Shown here piece by piece: positions 49,731 through 60,787 of a DNA stretch of 64,000 nt. Each line of letters starts with the position of its first letter. Position 1 is the first letter of the stretch. Origin of the DNA: Gerris lacustris (taxonomy: Eukaryota > Arthropoda > Insecta > Hemiptera > Gerridae); the NCBI GenBank assembly GCA_951217055.1, contig OX578280.1, positions 10,852,271-10,916,270 of the forward strand, given 5' to 3'. A model generated the notes under the pieces. It saw only the letters and a list, made by a program, of their open reading frames with translations. It was not told where the DNA came from and ran no database searches. The position numbers and the translations under genes are program-made.

Positions 49731-50380
49731 CAGTGCTCGATTTCTAGAAATTGACGTGCCGGAGCTACAACCTACCCTCTCTTCCCCCCCCCCCCCCCTC
49801 CCTGTAGAAGAGGGGTCCGGGGGTCCTCCCCCGGGAAAATATTGAAAAATAAACGTTCAAAAAGAACATTTTAAGAGTTTTAGACATAAACCCACACTGC
49901 AATCAGGTGGGTTTCGTGTGGAAACTTATATCATTTTAAGTAGTATTTTTTGTAAACAATTTCTTGATTAGCAAGTCACGTGTTGTTATAATACTTTTAA
50001 TAAATAAATTGGTACTTAGGTTTATACGAATAATTAAATCAACAAAACATTCCCTGTCTCACTCGCCTCCGGGAGTTTCGTCACAGCGTCTCTGCACAGT
50101 ACTTATTTAATACGATCCCTGCCTTAAAAAAAACCTTTGTTGTTTCAGGTTATCATAATTTAGTAGTAATAATCTCAACAAATAGATATTTTTTGTATTT
50201 TGAAAAGAAAAATATTTGCCAGTTTAATACATGATGTCCTTAATCAAATTTGTTGTCACTCATTGACAAATAAAATTTTAACAAAGGAATTAAAAAAAAA
50301 ATCTTAGTGCCGATAATTTTATTTTTTATTTATCACAGAGAGAGGTCCAGGAACGCCGTTCTGCCTCAAATCGAGCCCTG
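49731..50380. mobile_element. hAT-type MITE, 650 bp
   Basis: The left end CAGTGCTCGATTT and the complemented right end CAGGGCTCGATTT are flanked by the perfect 8-bp duplication GTTATGAC (49723-49730 and 50381-50388). It contains a C-homopolymer and a GC-rich hairpin near 49785-49840. No coding remnant was recognised. Confidence 0.9.
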
Positions 50381-50596
50381 GTTATGACTATGGTTTTAAT
50401 CATTTATTTTAATTACTAATAATATGTATTTTTTTATGTTGCAGGTGAGTGCTTTGATTATATTATATTCTTAAAGAAGCCATTGCAAGGTCGTAAGTTT
50501 ATTATTATATCATGTTTAACACTAACATGGAGCATAAGCTTCAGCTGGTTGACTTGGTTTTTCAGTGAAATCCGCGTCACGAAGGGGTTGAAATCC

Positions 50597-50753
50597 GACG
50601 TTTCGCTTCCACTACTGGAAGCATCTTCTGGGGTGTGGTGCATCGTGATGTTGACTCTAAACGTCTAAAAGAGTATATCGTATGTTTGCTTCGAATCAAC
50701 CTCACAATACACCTCACCCCTGAAGATGCTTCCAGTAGTGGTGGCGAAACGTC
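50597..50753. repeat. Inverted pair of Penelope-like tail motifs
   Basis: Minus-strand 50597-50630 and plus-strand 50720-50753 share AGAAGATGCTTCCAGTAGTG-type and GAAACGTC blocks. CTGAWGA-stem-GAAAC modules of this kind occur in Penelope-like retroelements, where hammerhead ribozymes are known. No reverse transcriptase is nearby. Confidence 0.5.
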
Positions 50754-51150
50754 GCACTTCAACCTCTTCGTGACTCGGATTAACCGGAAAACAAAGTTAT
50801 TTATGTTTAAAACTTTTTCTAGGTTAACTAATTTTAGAAAAATTAATTATTAATACAAATTTTAAATATTATCTTTATTGGGGTCCGCAGCCAAAAACGA
50901 GGACTTTATTCATTCCTGCGTTTGTCTGTCTGTACGTTCGTACTTCCGTCCGTCTGTCTGTAACGCACCTAATCTTAGAAAGTACCTACCCAACACGAAA
51001 ATTTGAAACTTAGCAGTTTATAGGAATAACATTAATTGTCTATCCACTATGTTATTAGCAGTTATATTATTTATTATTTGTAAGAATCCAAAACAGAAAA
51101 CTTATAGGAAAGTTTCACTGCTTTTTTAGACAATAAACATGCATATGAAG

Positions 51151-51664
51151 TAGGGTGGCCCTTAATTATTAACTTTTTTTTTTCTTTGCTCCCAACCCCT
51201 AATTTTGTTCGAATACATGAAAAACATATTCCATAAAAATTTTAGACCGATTGGAGGCGATTAACCCGTGCCGCCGGGCCTTTAAAGTTTTATAATGGTC
51301 AAAATTGCCAATTTTGGTTACATCACTATACTTTTTTAACATTAGGATGTGGTAAAATAACATATAAAGGTAAATACATACATGATTTGTAAACTAGACA
51401 TATTAAACTTATTATCCTGACCTAGAACAAACCTATTATTGGCTTGGTTTGAAATTTAATGATTGACATACATAACATTTTTCATTTTTTTTCGTATTTT
51501 CTTAATAAAATAGTGTATTAAAAAAAAAAAAAAACTTTATTTTTTATTTTTTATTTCAATAATATATTATGTTATTGTATATTATGTAATCTAATTTAAA
51601 ATACAAATATTTATTAATAACTTCCAATTATTAGTCATCTATTGCTTGACATATAAAACACCAT
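51151..51664 (+). repeat. Left long terminal inverted repeat of the hAT-like element
   Basis: It matches the complement of 54586-55087 over about 500 bp, with scattered substitutions and one divergent subterminal patch (about 51166-51190 against 55030-55075). The match fades near 51664, about 325 bp before the transposase start. Confidence 0.85.
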
Positions 51665-51988
51665 CAGTAGTATCATTACTCACTGGATTTATATGAAGGG
51701 ATTTGAAGGGTTAAGGGAACCTTAATAAGTTGAAAAGATGAAAAAAGTCACATTAACTTAGATACCTTCAGGTAAAAGTTTTATCTAGACACATACTTAA
51801 GGATTAAAGTATTAAGAATGAGTCAAGGAAAACCCCCTAAGATTTTGTATTAAACAGTTGGATTGCAATGAGTGACTCATTTTAGCTTGAAGAACAGTTA
51901 TACCTAGAGACCGTCTTAGTCTTGGTTCAGACGTCAAATAGTGATCATTAGTGCTTTTTCTTATTTGTGCTTAGTGCTTATAATAACA

Positions 51989-54250
51989 ATGTCTAGTGAG
52001 AAAGTTAGTCTTCGCTCAAATCAACCCTTTTTGATTGGTCCTGTGTCCCATCAGATTACAGGATGCAAACTTCCCTCAAACAGACAAGTCTTGAGTGTTT
52101 TTTTTTATAATCTTAGGACTATTAAGTTAGATGTGAAAATTAGTGCTGCTTTAGTGATAAAAGAGGTTAGTGTTTTTTGGGAAAAAGCTAGGATACCGAT
52201 GAAAAGGAGCGATCATAGCTGTGAAATGCTTATCAAATTACACGATGAGTGGAGAGGACTTCAAAAAAGTGCTAATAAGACATCAGAATCAGCTAAAAAT
52301 AGTCGATCCGCTTTTACTGAGAAGTTAGACGATTTATTTGACATTGCTCATAAGGATGCCGAAGAGCAAATGCGAATCCAGGAAGATATTGTATTTTTAC
52401 GAATGCAGCGAATGAAAGAGAGACCTGGTATAATGCTGGGTGTCGATAATAACTTACACCGGGCAGAAAAGCGTTATGTAGATCGTAAACAAGAAGAGGT
52501 AGCCAGGAAAACCCGTTACTTGGAACAAATGGAACAATCGAGTCTGGTGGCTGAGTTGTTACCGAGTACTAGTAGCAGTAGCAGTACAGGAGAAAGTGAA
52601 GGAATTTTCGACGCAGTTGCTGCTGAAGGAAAACTCCCTACAACATCAGGTCTAAGAGGTACCCATGACTTTTTTAATGATCGCTTAGCAGCAGCATTAG
52701 ACAGATGTAAAATTAGTGATCGAGATGCAGTACACATTTTAATGGCTACTGCAGAGGCGTTGGGGCATGAAACAAAGAATTTAGTAATCAATAGAAATTC
52801 TATTAGTCGAAAGCGCTCTCAGTTTAGAACCCTGAGATATAAAGAAATGTTAAAGAACTTCAATATAGACGAAAACCAAGTAGTTGTCGTTCATTGGGAC
52901 GGAAAACTTCTACCTGCTATTAGTGGCGATGACAAAATTGAGAGATTGGCAATTTTTTTGACTTTTGATGGGAAGGAATAGCTGATAGGTGCTCCAAGTA
53001 TAAATCAAGCAAGTGGTCTAGAGCAAGCAAATGCAGTGTTCAGAAGTTTAGAAGAATGGGGTCTTTTGGACTCAGTCCAGGCAATGTGTTTTGACACAAC
53101 TGCGTCAAATACGGGAAGAATTAATGGTGCTTGCAGAAATATTGAAACCATTTTGGAAAAAGAATTGCTATATCTTCCTTGTAGGCATCACATTTTTGAG
53201 GTGGTACTAAAAGGAGTGTTTGATGAGCTAATGGGACCTACTTCTGGTCCTGAAGTTCCAATCTTTTCTAGATTTAAAAATAAGTGGAGTGATATTAACA
53301 CAAAAAAAAAATCTTCTGGTATTGAAGACAATGATGTAAACAAGGCCATTTCAGAGGTGTTAAAAAAAGAGCTTATCGATTTTTTCTTCAATAAGTTACA
53401 AGAAAAGCAGTTCAGAGAAGATTATAGGGAACTTTTGGAACTTGCAGTAATTTTTCTTGGAGAAACTCCACCTCGTGGAATATCTTTTAGGAAACCAGGC
53501 GCTATAAGCCATGCAAGATGGATGGCCAAAGCTATCTACTGCATTAAAATTTTTTTATTTAGAGATGAGTTTCGATTATCGGACAAAGAGAGGTCTTCTC
53601 TAAAACATATGTGTATGTTTCTTGTAAGAATCTATTTGCCTGCTTGGTATGAAGCTACAAATGCCATTAAGGCTCCATTATCAGATCTGAACTTCATTAA
53701 AAAATTAGTTAATTATGTGGAAATAAATTCAAGTATTAGTAACGCTGCGATCAAGAAATTTTCCAACCATTTGTGGTATTTAGCTCCAGAAACGGCAGCA
53801 TTTGGTTTTTTTGACGAAAGAGTTACAATTGAAACGAAAGTTAAAATGGTTGAAAGACTACATGAAATTATTGAAGAAGAGCAAGAAAGAGAAAATAAAT
53901 TTTTTCTAAGACCTAGAGAAGCATCAAACATCCTTCTTAAAGATCTCTCAGATTTCATAACACCTGCTTCATTAAAACTGTTTAGTCGCTTCAACATTAA
54001 GAAGGATTTCTTACAAACTCCTCCCACAACGTGGTGTCAAAATAAAGAATATTTAGAAGGATTAGATATTATGAGGAAAGTTGAGGTTGTCAACGATGTT
54101 GCAGAGAGAGGCATTCAGTTGATTCAGGAATACAACAACATTTTAACAAGAAATGATGACGAAAAACAATTTATTCTACAAGTTGTAAAAGATTATCGAC
54201 AACAATATCCCAGCAGTTCAAAAAGCACTTTATTAGAGAAATACAATTAA
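51989..54250 (+). pseudogene. hAT-like transposase with one in-frame TAG
   Basis: A single frame of 753 codons plus stop runs through this interval, broken only by TAG at 52979-52981 (codon 331). I start at ATG 51989 (MSSEKVSLR...). An in-frame ATG at 51941 would add a hydrophobic 16-residue leader that looks untranslated. No BED zinc finger is seen at the N-terminus. Candidate RNase H-fold residues, by motif spacing, are D304 in HWDGK, D369 in CFDTTASN, the C-x-H-H patch at 398-401 (LPCRHHIFE), ARW near 510, and E706 in NDVAERG. The CxxH patch and RW motif resemble those of hAT transposases. The TAG lies between the first two acidic residues, so conventional translation would yield only an N-terminal fragment. 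A C-to-T change of a CAG codon is the simplest origin. The part after the TAG has no nearby in-frame ATG. The catalytic assignment is my inference. Confidence 0.8.
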
Positions 54251-54261
54251 GGACTAATTTT

Positions 54262-54267
54262 AATAAA
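54262..54267 (+). terminator. Polyadenylation signal of the transposase gene
   Basis: Canonical AATAAA 12 nt after the transposase stop codon and inside the element. In an AT-rich region the hexamer alone is weak evidence; its placement right after the stop supports it. Confidence 0.45.
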
Positions 54268-54585
54268 TACCTAATGTTTTTAATTTTATAATTTAGTAAT
54301 ACGATATATACATACTTAATTTTATTATTTTGATAAAAGTAGTAATTATAAAATTCAAATAAAATATATATTATATTGAATAGTAAAATTATTTTTATTT
54401 AATATTCCTAAATTTTTAATTTCAATTTAATCATCATGATAAAAAAAGCACATCATCTCATAAATAAAATGAGCTGTTACTACAACTACTTATGCAATAA
54501 ACACTATGCAGATGAACAGAAATTACCATAAAATTAAATTAGTTTATTTACTAATGCCAATATTAACTCTCACCTACTGCAAGAT

Positions 54586-55087
54586 AGGGTGATTTTGTAT
54601 GCCAAGTAATAGATTGCTAATAATTAGAAGTTATTAATAACTATTTGTCTTTTCAATTAGAATACACAATATATTATTGAAATAATAAAAAAAAAAAAAT
54701 TAAATAAGTACACCATTTTGTTTAGAAAATACGAAAAAAAAGAAAAAAGTTATGTATGTCAATCATTAAATTTCGAACCAAGCCAATAATAGGTTTGTTC
54801 TAGGTCAGGATAATAAGTTTAATATGTCTTGTTTACAAAAAATGTATGTATTTACCTTTATATGTTATTTTACCACACCCTAATGTTAAAAAAGTATAGT
54901 GATGTAACCAAAATTGGCAATTTTGACCATTATAAAACTTTAAAGGCCCGGCGGCACGGGTTAATCGCCTCCAATCGGTCTAAAAATTTTATGGAATATG
55001 TTTTTCATGTATTCGAACAAAATTAGGGGTTGGGAGCTCAAAATTTTTGACATTTTTTTTTCACCCCTATAGCTAAGGGCCACCCTA
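54586..55087 (-). repeat. Right long terminal inverted repeat of the hAT-like element
   Basis: Inverse partner of 51151-51664, with small length differences and a different patch just inside the outer 15 bp. The ORF-like stretch 54829-55026 within it is not a gene. Confidence 0.85.
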
Positions 55088-55095
55088 ATATGAAG

Positions 55096-55454
55096 GTGTT
55101 GAAATCGAGACTAAGTTTTTTTTAAAGTTTCTTTCAAAAAAATTGAAAAAAACAAGTAATGCGCGCTTCACGTAAATACATGAGGTGATAATCGCCGGTT
55201 TCTGTACGATTAAGTTAAAATTATTAAGTGTAAAATATTAATAGTTGCATATTCTTTTTCTACACTTCAAGACCTTTAAATTGATGTATAACAAGTCATT
55301 GTGACTAAAAACTTTTATTAGTCGCCCGCCATATTAAAAATATTAAGATCATCGACTGTTTTTCTCCAGTGTGTGATAGCGACTCATCATAGAAGAGGTG
55401 TAGTTCAATAACCAAACAACGTCTTCACACAAAATAATTGTATTTGTAACAATT
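55096..55454. other. Short duplicated segment
   Basis: ATTAATAGTTGCATATTCTT through AGTCGCCCGCCAT (55238-55332) recurs at 55589-55683 in direct orientation, on both sides of the hammerhead-like module. Confidence 0.75.
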
Positions 55455-55490
55455 GACCGGTTTCGGCTGTTCTAATGCAGCCTTCTTCAG
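55455..55490 (-). other. Hammerhead-like CTGAAGA...GAAACCGGTC module
   Basis: Minus strand: CTGAAGA, then GGCTG/CAGCC as a perfect 5-bp stem, then GAAACCGGTC. Typical of Penelope-like element ends. Confidence 0.45.
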
Positions 55491-55786
55491 ATAAACTGTG
55501 TAGGTTATAAGGAGACTTCAAAAATGCAAGTGCTAGAATATTAACAGTGAATATTTAAAGTGCTATAACATTAAAAGTGCTAAAAATATTAATAGTTGCA
55601 TATTCTTTTTCTACACTTCAAGACCTTTAAATTGATGTATAACATGTCATGGTGACTAAAAACTTTTTTTAGTCGCCCGCCATCTTGAAAATATTAAGTG
55701 TAAAAACTCAAAAAGTGCACAGTTGTAGTTTAAGAAGTCAAACAAGCCAACGGACAGACATACAGAGCCATTATATATGGTTTCTT

Positions 55787-56960
55787 TTAGCGAATTTTCA
55801 AAGAAAATTACGCTATTGCAATGGCTTCAAAATTTTTGTAATGCAAATTTTTGAAAAAATTTTCCATGGAAATCCGTTTTAGACCATTCTGAATCGATTC
55901 CTAAAATTTAACACTTTTTTAGCGAATTTTCAAAGAAAATTACGCTATTGCAATGGCTTCAAAATTTTTGTAATGCGAATTTTTGAAAAATTTTTCCATG
56001 GAAATCCGTTTTAGACCATTCTGAATCGGTTCCTAAAATTTAACACTTTTTTTATGTATGTATGTATATATGTATGTATATATGTGTCACTCCAGACGAT
56101 ATCTCCCCTTAGGATGTACTTAAAAATTTCAAACAAATTTTAAAATGTCAATAATATCAAAAGAAAGGATGAGTTCGTTGGCCAGAATTTTTGGAGTCCA
56201 TTTAGGGGTCAAATTTTGACCATATAGGGTCAAAAAACGTGTTTTTTCCATTTTACCCCACTTTTATGTGAAAATATGATAAAAGTGTAAATAACAACAA
56301 TTACTGTACTCTTAAAGAGCTTTCCAACGACATGCATCTTGAAGGGTAAATACTATTTTGACTTTTGTACCCCGTACCCCTGTGTACCAATTTTTTTTTT
56401 CACCCGAGCAAATTCTAAACCAAAATTTTCCTACATTGTCATAAGCCAATAAAACGCAGATTTCTTTGAAAATTCGCTCATTAAGTCATGGTGCATGACT
56501 GGACTTTTTTTTATATATGTATGTACATATGTGTCACTCCAGACGATATCTCCCCTTAGGATGCACTTAAAAATTTCAAACAAAGTTTAAAATGTCAATA
56601 ATATCAAAAGAAAGGATAAGTTCGTTGGCCAGAATTTTTGGAGTTCATTTAGGGGTCAAATTTTTACAATTTAGGGTCAAAAATAGCATAAAAACGTGTT
56701 TTTTCCATTTTACCCCCCTTTTATATGAAAATATGATAAAACTGTACATAACAACATTTACTGTACTCTTAAAGAGCTTTCCAACTACATGCATCTTGAA
56801 GGGTAAATACGATTTTTACTTTTGTACCTCGTACCCCTGTGTACCAAATTTTTTTTTCACCCATGCAAATTCTAAACCAAAATTTTCCTATATTATCATA
56901 CGCCAATAATACGCAGATTTTTTTGAAAATTCGCTCATTAAGTCATGGTGCATGACTGGA
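55787..56960 (+). repeat. Family H tandem cluster
   Basis: A 132-bp head segment occurs twice (starts 55787 and 55919). A body unit of about 447 bp also occurs twice (GTGTCACTCCAGACG at 56084 and 56531), each ending AAGTCATGGTGCATGACTGG. The 105-codon frame at 56592 lies in the repeat. Confidence 0.85.
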
Positions 56961-57294
56961 CTTTTTTTGCTTCTTACAGAAACCTAAAAACGAGAAAACA
57001 ATTCTCGTAAACAGTCCTCTCGATTTTTAATTAAACAATTCTAGACTGTAATAAATTTAAATATGGTTCTAACCATATAAGTCGTTTTCCAAAGAAACAT
57101 CTAGTTTCCGAAAACAAAAATAGAAAAATCTAATTTTTCTAAAAATCACGAACGAAGTATAAACAATCACCTGATGTTGAGCGGGTTTAACCTTCTTTAA
57201 AAATAAATTGATTAAATTAGATATTTCTGAATTTAAATCCCAGTCTTACAAAGTATGTTTTGTTAGATTTTGTCGGACTATTAAAGCCTTGTCC

Positions 57295-57484
57295 AGACTG
57301 CCGAACCGAACAGAGGAAACGACCCGAGCATTGGTCTCTGCGCATGCCCAGTGTAAAGTGCGCATGCCCAGTGTAAAGTGCGCATGCTCAGTATAAAGCG
57401 CGCCTGCGCATTTCAGACTGGGCATGCGCAGAGACCAATGCTCGGCTCGCTTCCTCTGTTCGGTTCGGCAGTCTGGACGAGGCT
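57295..57484. mobile_element. PIF/Harbinger-type foldback MITE, 190 bp
   Basis: Same family as 12514-12673, with TAA on both sides (57292-57294 and 57485-57487). It is longer because the stretch GTGCGCATGCCCAGTGTAAA is repeated nearly three times in the left half (about 57336-57400). Confidence 0.85.
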
Positions 57485-58241
57485 TAAACGTTTGTGGAGA
57501 AGAAATGCTATATTTATTCTTCGCCATATTTAACTGTTTCATTTGTTGTTTAGTTATATTGTGTTTATAATATTATATTAAGAGTTTTCATGTCTTATTT
57601 TCTTCATGATAAAAAGCTGGATCAAAGTTTAATAAGTTTTTAAATCCTCATATTTTTTTTCTCTCTCTTTAAATTATAATGAAAAAAGCTTTCAAGTTAA
57701 AAATAGATGGTGGAGGGTGTTTTCCGTTCAACTGACCTTTTATTTATTCTTCGTAAATTATATAAAAAATAAATATCTATTTATTAAAAGCTTAACAGAA
57801 AATAATAATTACGAGCTTTTAAAAATACAAATAAATAAAATTGAATATTAATAAAATGATTAACCAGTTTAGAAAAAAATGTTGCTCTTAAATCGGCCAT
57901 ATTTGTTTAATTGCTGTCATAAAAATCAGATGAGTATGTAACGGGGATTTGGTGTGTGGAATAAAGTGAACTGGTTAATATGTTTTATAGTTATTTATTA
58001 GTATGTGGTTATGTATGTGTGGTAGTTTTATGATGTGTACACCTCCAGAGCTAAGATCGGACTCCCCGTGTGACTCTATGCTAGGGCTTAGTCTGATAGA
58101 TTCCTGGTGGAGGAAAGCACCACTAGACAGAAATTGGAGCCTTTGCTAGCCTAAGGTCTTCACTGATTTCCTAGAATCTAGAATATTCTAGACTTGGCTT
58201 CCCCGTTACACACATTCAAGACATAGGACATACATACAGTA
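57485..58241. other. No gene recognised
   Basis: AT-rich, then moderately GC sequence (58040-58200) without a recognisable frame. Confidence 0.5.
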
Positions 58242-59009
58242 GACATACATTTGAAGATATAGGTGTAAATAAAAGTATATTTGTGCGCATGTGGAAGAGA
58301 AACAAATGGGTGCAGAATTGTGCAGAAGTTTAAAACTTTATATGGGACCAACAATGGGCTAATTATGACGTTCCTTCCATCCAAATATCACTTAAATCGG
58401 AGTTTTTAAGATTTGTTGGTTCGCAAACAATTGAGCGACAGACTGGCATGGAACCAAATATGTCTGAAATGGATTTCTGTCTTGGAATTTTTAAAATAGG
58501 AGACGTAAAATTTTTGTTTTTCAGAACGATCTTGACTTTGCTTTTATTTTGTAATCTTGATTTTACTTTTGCAATCTTGGTTTTGATATTGTAATCTTGA
58601 TTTTGCTTTTGCAACCGTCATTTTGCTTTTGCAATCTTCATTTTGATCTTGATTTTGCTTTTGCAATCTTTGTTTTGATCTAATTTTGTTCTTGAATTTG
58701 ATCTTGATTTTGTCCTTATTTTGTTTCCGACTTACCTTAGACAATTTCGCCAGATTTTAAAAATGGAGAAAAATGAAATAAATTTAGAGGTGGTTAGAGG
58801 TGGTTAGAGGTGGTTAGAGGTGGTTAGAGGTGGTTAGAGGTGGTTAGAGGTGGTTAGAGGTGGTTAGAGGTGGTTAGAGTAGCCAGATTTTAAAAATGGA
58901 GAAAAATGAAATAAATTTGATAATAATATGTTGTAAACGCATAAAATCATTAAAGTATACGAAATAAGACGGAAGGAAGCTATGTGCCACACTAATTGGA
59001 AGTATTTTT
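58242..59009. repeat. Family A fragments with low-complexity and decamer arrays between
   Basis: A plus-strand fragment (58242-58532) carries the GTGGAAGAGAAACAAATGG and TTCTGTCTTGGAATTTTT blocks. A TTGCTTTTGCAATCTTGATT-type low-complexity stretch (58533-58735) follows, then the decamer array. A minus-strand end (58881-59009) has GAAGCTATGTGCCACACTAA. Confidence 0.7.
58788..58879 (+). repeat. 10-bp tandem array, about nine copies
   Basis: Perfect GAGGTGGTTA units. The array is bracketed by two copies of GATTTTAAAAATGGAGAAAA (58751 and 58885), so it arose inside, or together with duplication of, that sequence. Confidence 0.95.
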
Positions 59010-60035
59010 TTTAGCAATTCAGTAAGATTGTTTAATATTATACTTCCATTAACTATTACAATAGCTAACTGGTATTTTCATCTACGGTATTGTTGCTTGA
59101 AAGCAAACAATACCATTTTTTAAAAAGTGTAATTGAACACGAATAGAATGTTTCGTATCGAACGCCTTCAATACATCCGATCACCCGAAAAAGAAAAAAA
59201 CAAATGCAGCAACAATATATAAAAAATAAGCTGAAAATAGAAATAGTCTGCCAATATTCTCTCTTTTTTTTTCTTTTGTATTTTTATTGAATCAAAGAGT
59301 GTAAAGAATGTCTGGTAATATTAGCTGTGTATAGACTTTAAGGGTCTGGCACGCTGTCATATCCAGGAAACCATCTCTGACTTGAATCGACTTTATTTTC
59401 CCTGACATAAAGCAAGTATTGAATTATTATTTCCCAACAGTTTTGAAAATGAAAAGAGCAAAAGATATAAAAAGAAAAACCTTATTAGGAAAGGAAAAAT
59501 GTTTTATAAATTCTATTTGTATTGTAAAAGTTATAAGGGTATGTATTCTCTGCAAATACAAAATTGTTACTTTATTTGATACATTTATCACTTCAACCCA
59601 TGCATATATGGATAATATTAAATAGGATTCATGATTTCTGTGCTTAACTGAGGAGTTTGTTATTTTTAGTGTTTCGTTGGTAACACCAAAAAAAGAAACT
59701 CTTATAGTTTCGTTCCTGCGTCTGTCATTCTGTACGGTTCCAATAACTTTTAAATCAAAAGAGATGCAAACATTGAACCAATAAGATTGAACCAGAGATA
59801 CACATACATAGAAACTTTGCAGTATTAAAGACCGTTTTGAAGCACACACAGGAAATATATAGTGAACTCAAAATTATCAGCTATTCAAATCCAAAATGGT
59901 GGATAAGTTACGCGAATTTTGTTTTTTAATTTTGAGTGGGGTGTCAAATGAAAGGTATTGAAGAGTAGATTTCAAAAATATATAACACTTGTGGAAAATG
60001 TTTAATTTTTCCTGTTATTTTGTCACCCCCCCTTA
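59010..60035. other. No gene recognised
   Basis: A 140-codon minus frame (59427-59849) lacks any recognisable motif and is rich in I, F, V, as expected from AT-rich non-coding sequence. Confidence 0.5.
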
Positions 60036-60037
60036 TA

Positions 60038-60785
60038 CAGTAGAACCTCGCTTACACAACCCTCAATAACACGACAACCTCAATTACAAGTGCAATTTTC
60101 AAATCCCCTGGAGATTGCCATAACACATAATGTTAAATTTACCTCTATAACGCGACTATTATTATCCAAACAACCTCTATAACACGGATTTTTTCCTATT
60201 CACAACGTAACTCTGAACCTCTATAAAAGTTTTTTTGAGAAGTCAACCTCTATAACGCGTCTCTATAGAGTATAGAGGAATGGGTCGACCGGAAGGTTCT
60301 GAATGTCTGAAATAGGGTTGGGACTTCGATTCCGATATATCGGACCAAAAAATATCGATATTGATCTTTCGATATATCGGCTACATCGATATTTTTTAAA
60401 AATCGAAAATCGGTAGGCGGTGACCTTTTCTTCTCTTTTCTATTGTTCAGCAGGGGAAAAATTGGCCGGGCGACCTTTTTTTTTTTTTTTTTTTGCTCAT
60501 CAGTTTTTCGATATATCTGAAATATCGATATTGTCCTTCGATATTTTCACTAATATCGATGTTGAACCACTCGATGTCGATATATTGATAATATCGTTAT
60601 TTTCTTTCGATATCCCAACCCTAGTCTGAAAAGGGGTTGAAATGGGTCAAGTCTAGACTTGATAACCCCGCCTATTAACCTTAGCCAAAATAACCTTGAT
60701 AACACGACCCTCAACAATAAGAGCACCTCGATAACAAGATTGTTTGCCTAATCCCCGTGAGACACTTCTTATCGAGGTTCTACTG
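60038..60785. mobile_element. pogo/Tigger-type MITE, 748 bp including a nested insertion
   Basis: The ends are CAGTAGAACCTCG and its complement CGAGGTTCTACTG, flanked by TA on both sides (60036-60037 and 60786-60787). CAGT-AGAACCTC termini with TA duplication are characteristic of the pogo/Tigger branch of Tc1/mariner. The interior is made of degenerate units such as ACCTCTATAACGCG and ACCTCGATAAC. It is split by the hAT-type MITE at 60313-60623. Confidence 0.88.
60313..60623. mobile_element. hAT-type MITE nested in the pogo-type MITE
   Basis: The ends TAGGGTTGGGA and TCCCAACCCTA bracket 311 bp with many copies of the ATATCGAT/TCGATAT motif. The perfect 8-bp duplication GTCTGAAA is at 60305-60312 and 60624-60631. 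It inserted after its host element had landed. Confidence 0.92.
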
Positions 60786-60787
60786 TA

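Larger units (their letters stand above)
51151..55087 (+). mobile_element. Complete hAT-like DNA transposon, 3.9 kb
   Basis: The element starts TAGGGTGGCCCTTAA and ends with the inverse complement. It is flanked on both sides by the perfect 8-bp duplication ATATGAAG (51143-51150 and 55088-55095). An 8-bp target duplication and a YARNG-type terminus (TAGGG) are hallmarks of the hAT superfamily. The only gene inside is one long transposase frame (51989-54250) followed 12 nt later by AATAAA. The inverted repeats are about 500 bp, far longer than the usual 10-30 bp of hAT elements. The 8-bp duplication is undecayed, which suggests a fairly recent insertion. Superfamily assignment is inferred from termini, duplication length and transposase motifs; no database search was possible. 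Confidence 0.88.

Noticed and set aside
58363..58744. Lys/Gln/Asn-rich minus-strand ORFs
   Set aside because: Translations of the TTGCTTTTGCAATC low-complexity stretch.
59427..59849. 140-codon minus-strand ORF
   Set aside because: Long for this composition, but it has no recognisable motif, hydrophobic AT-driven residues, and sequence resembling common CTGTCNTTCTGTACGG-type repeat DNA.
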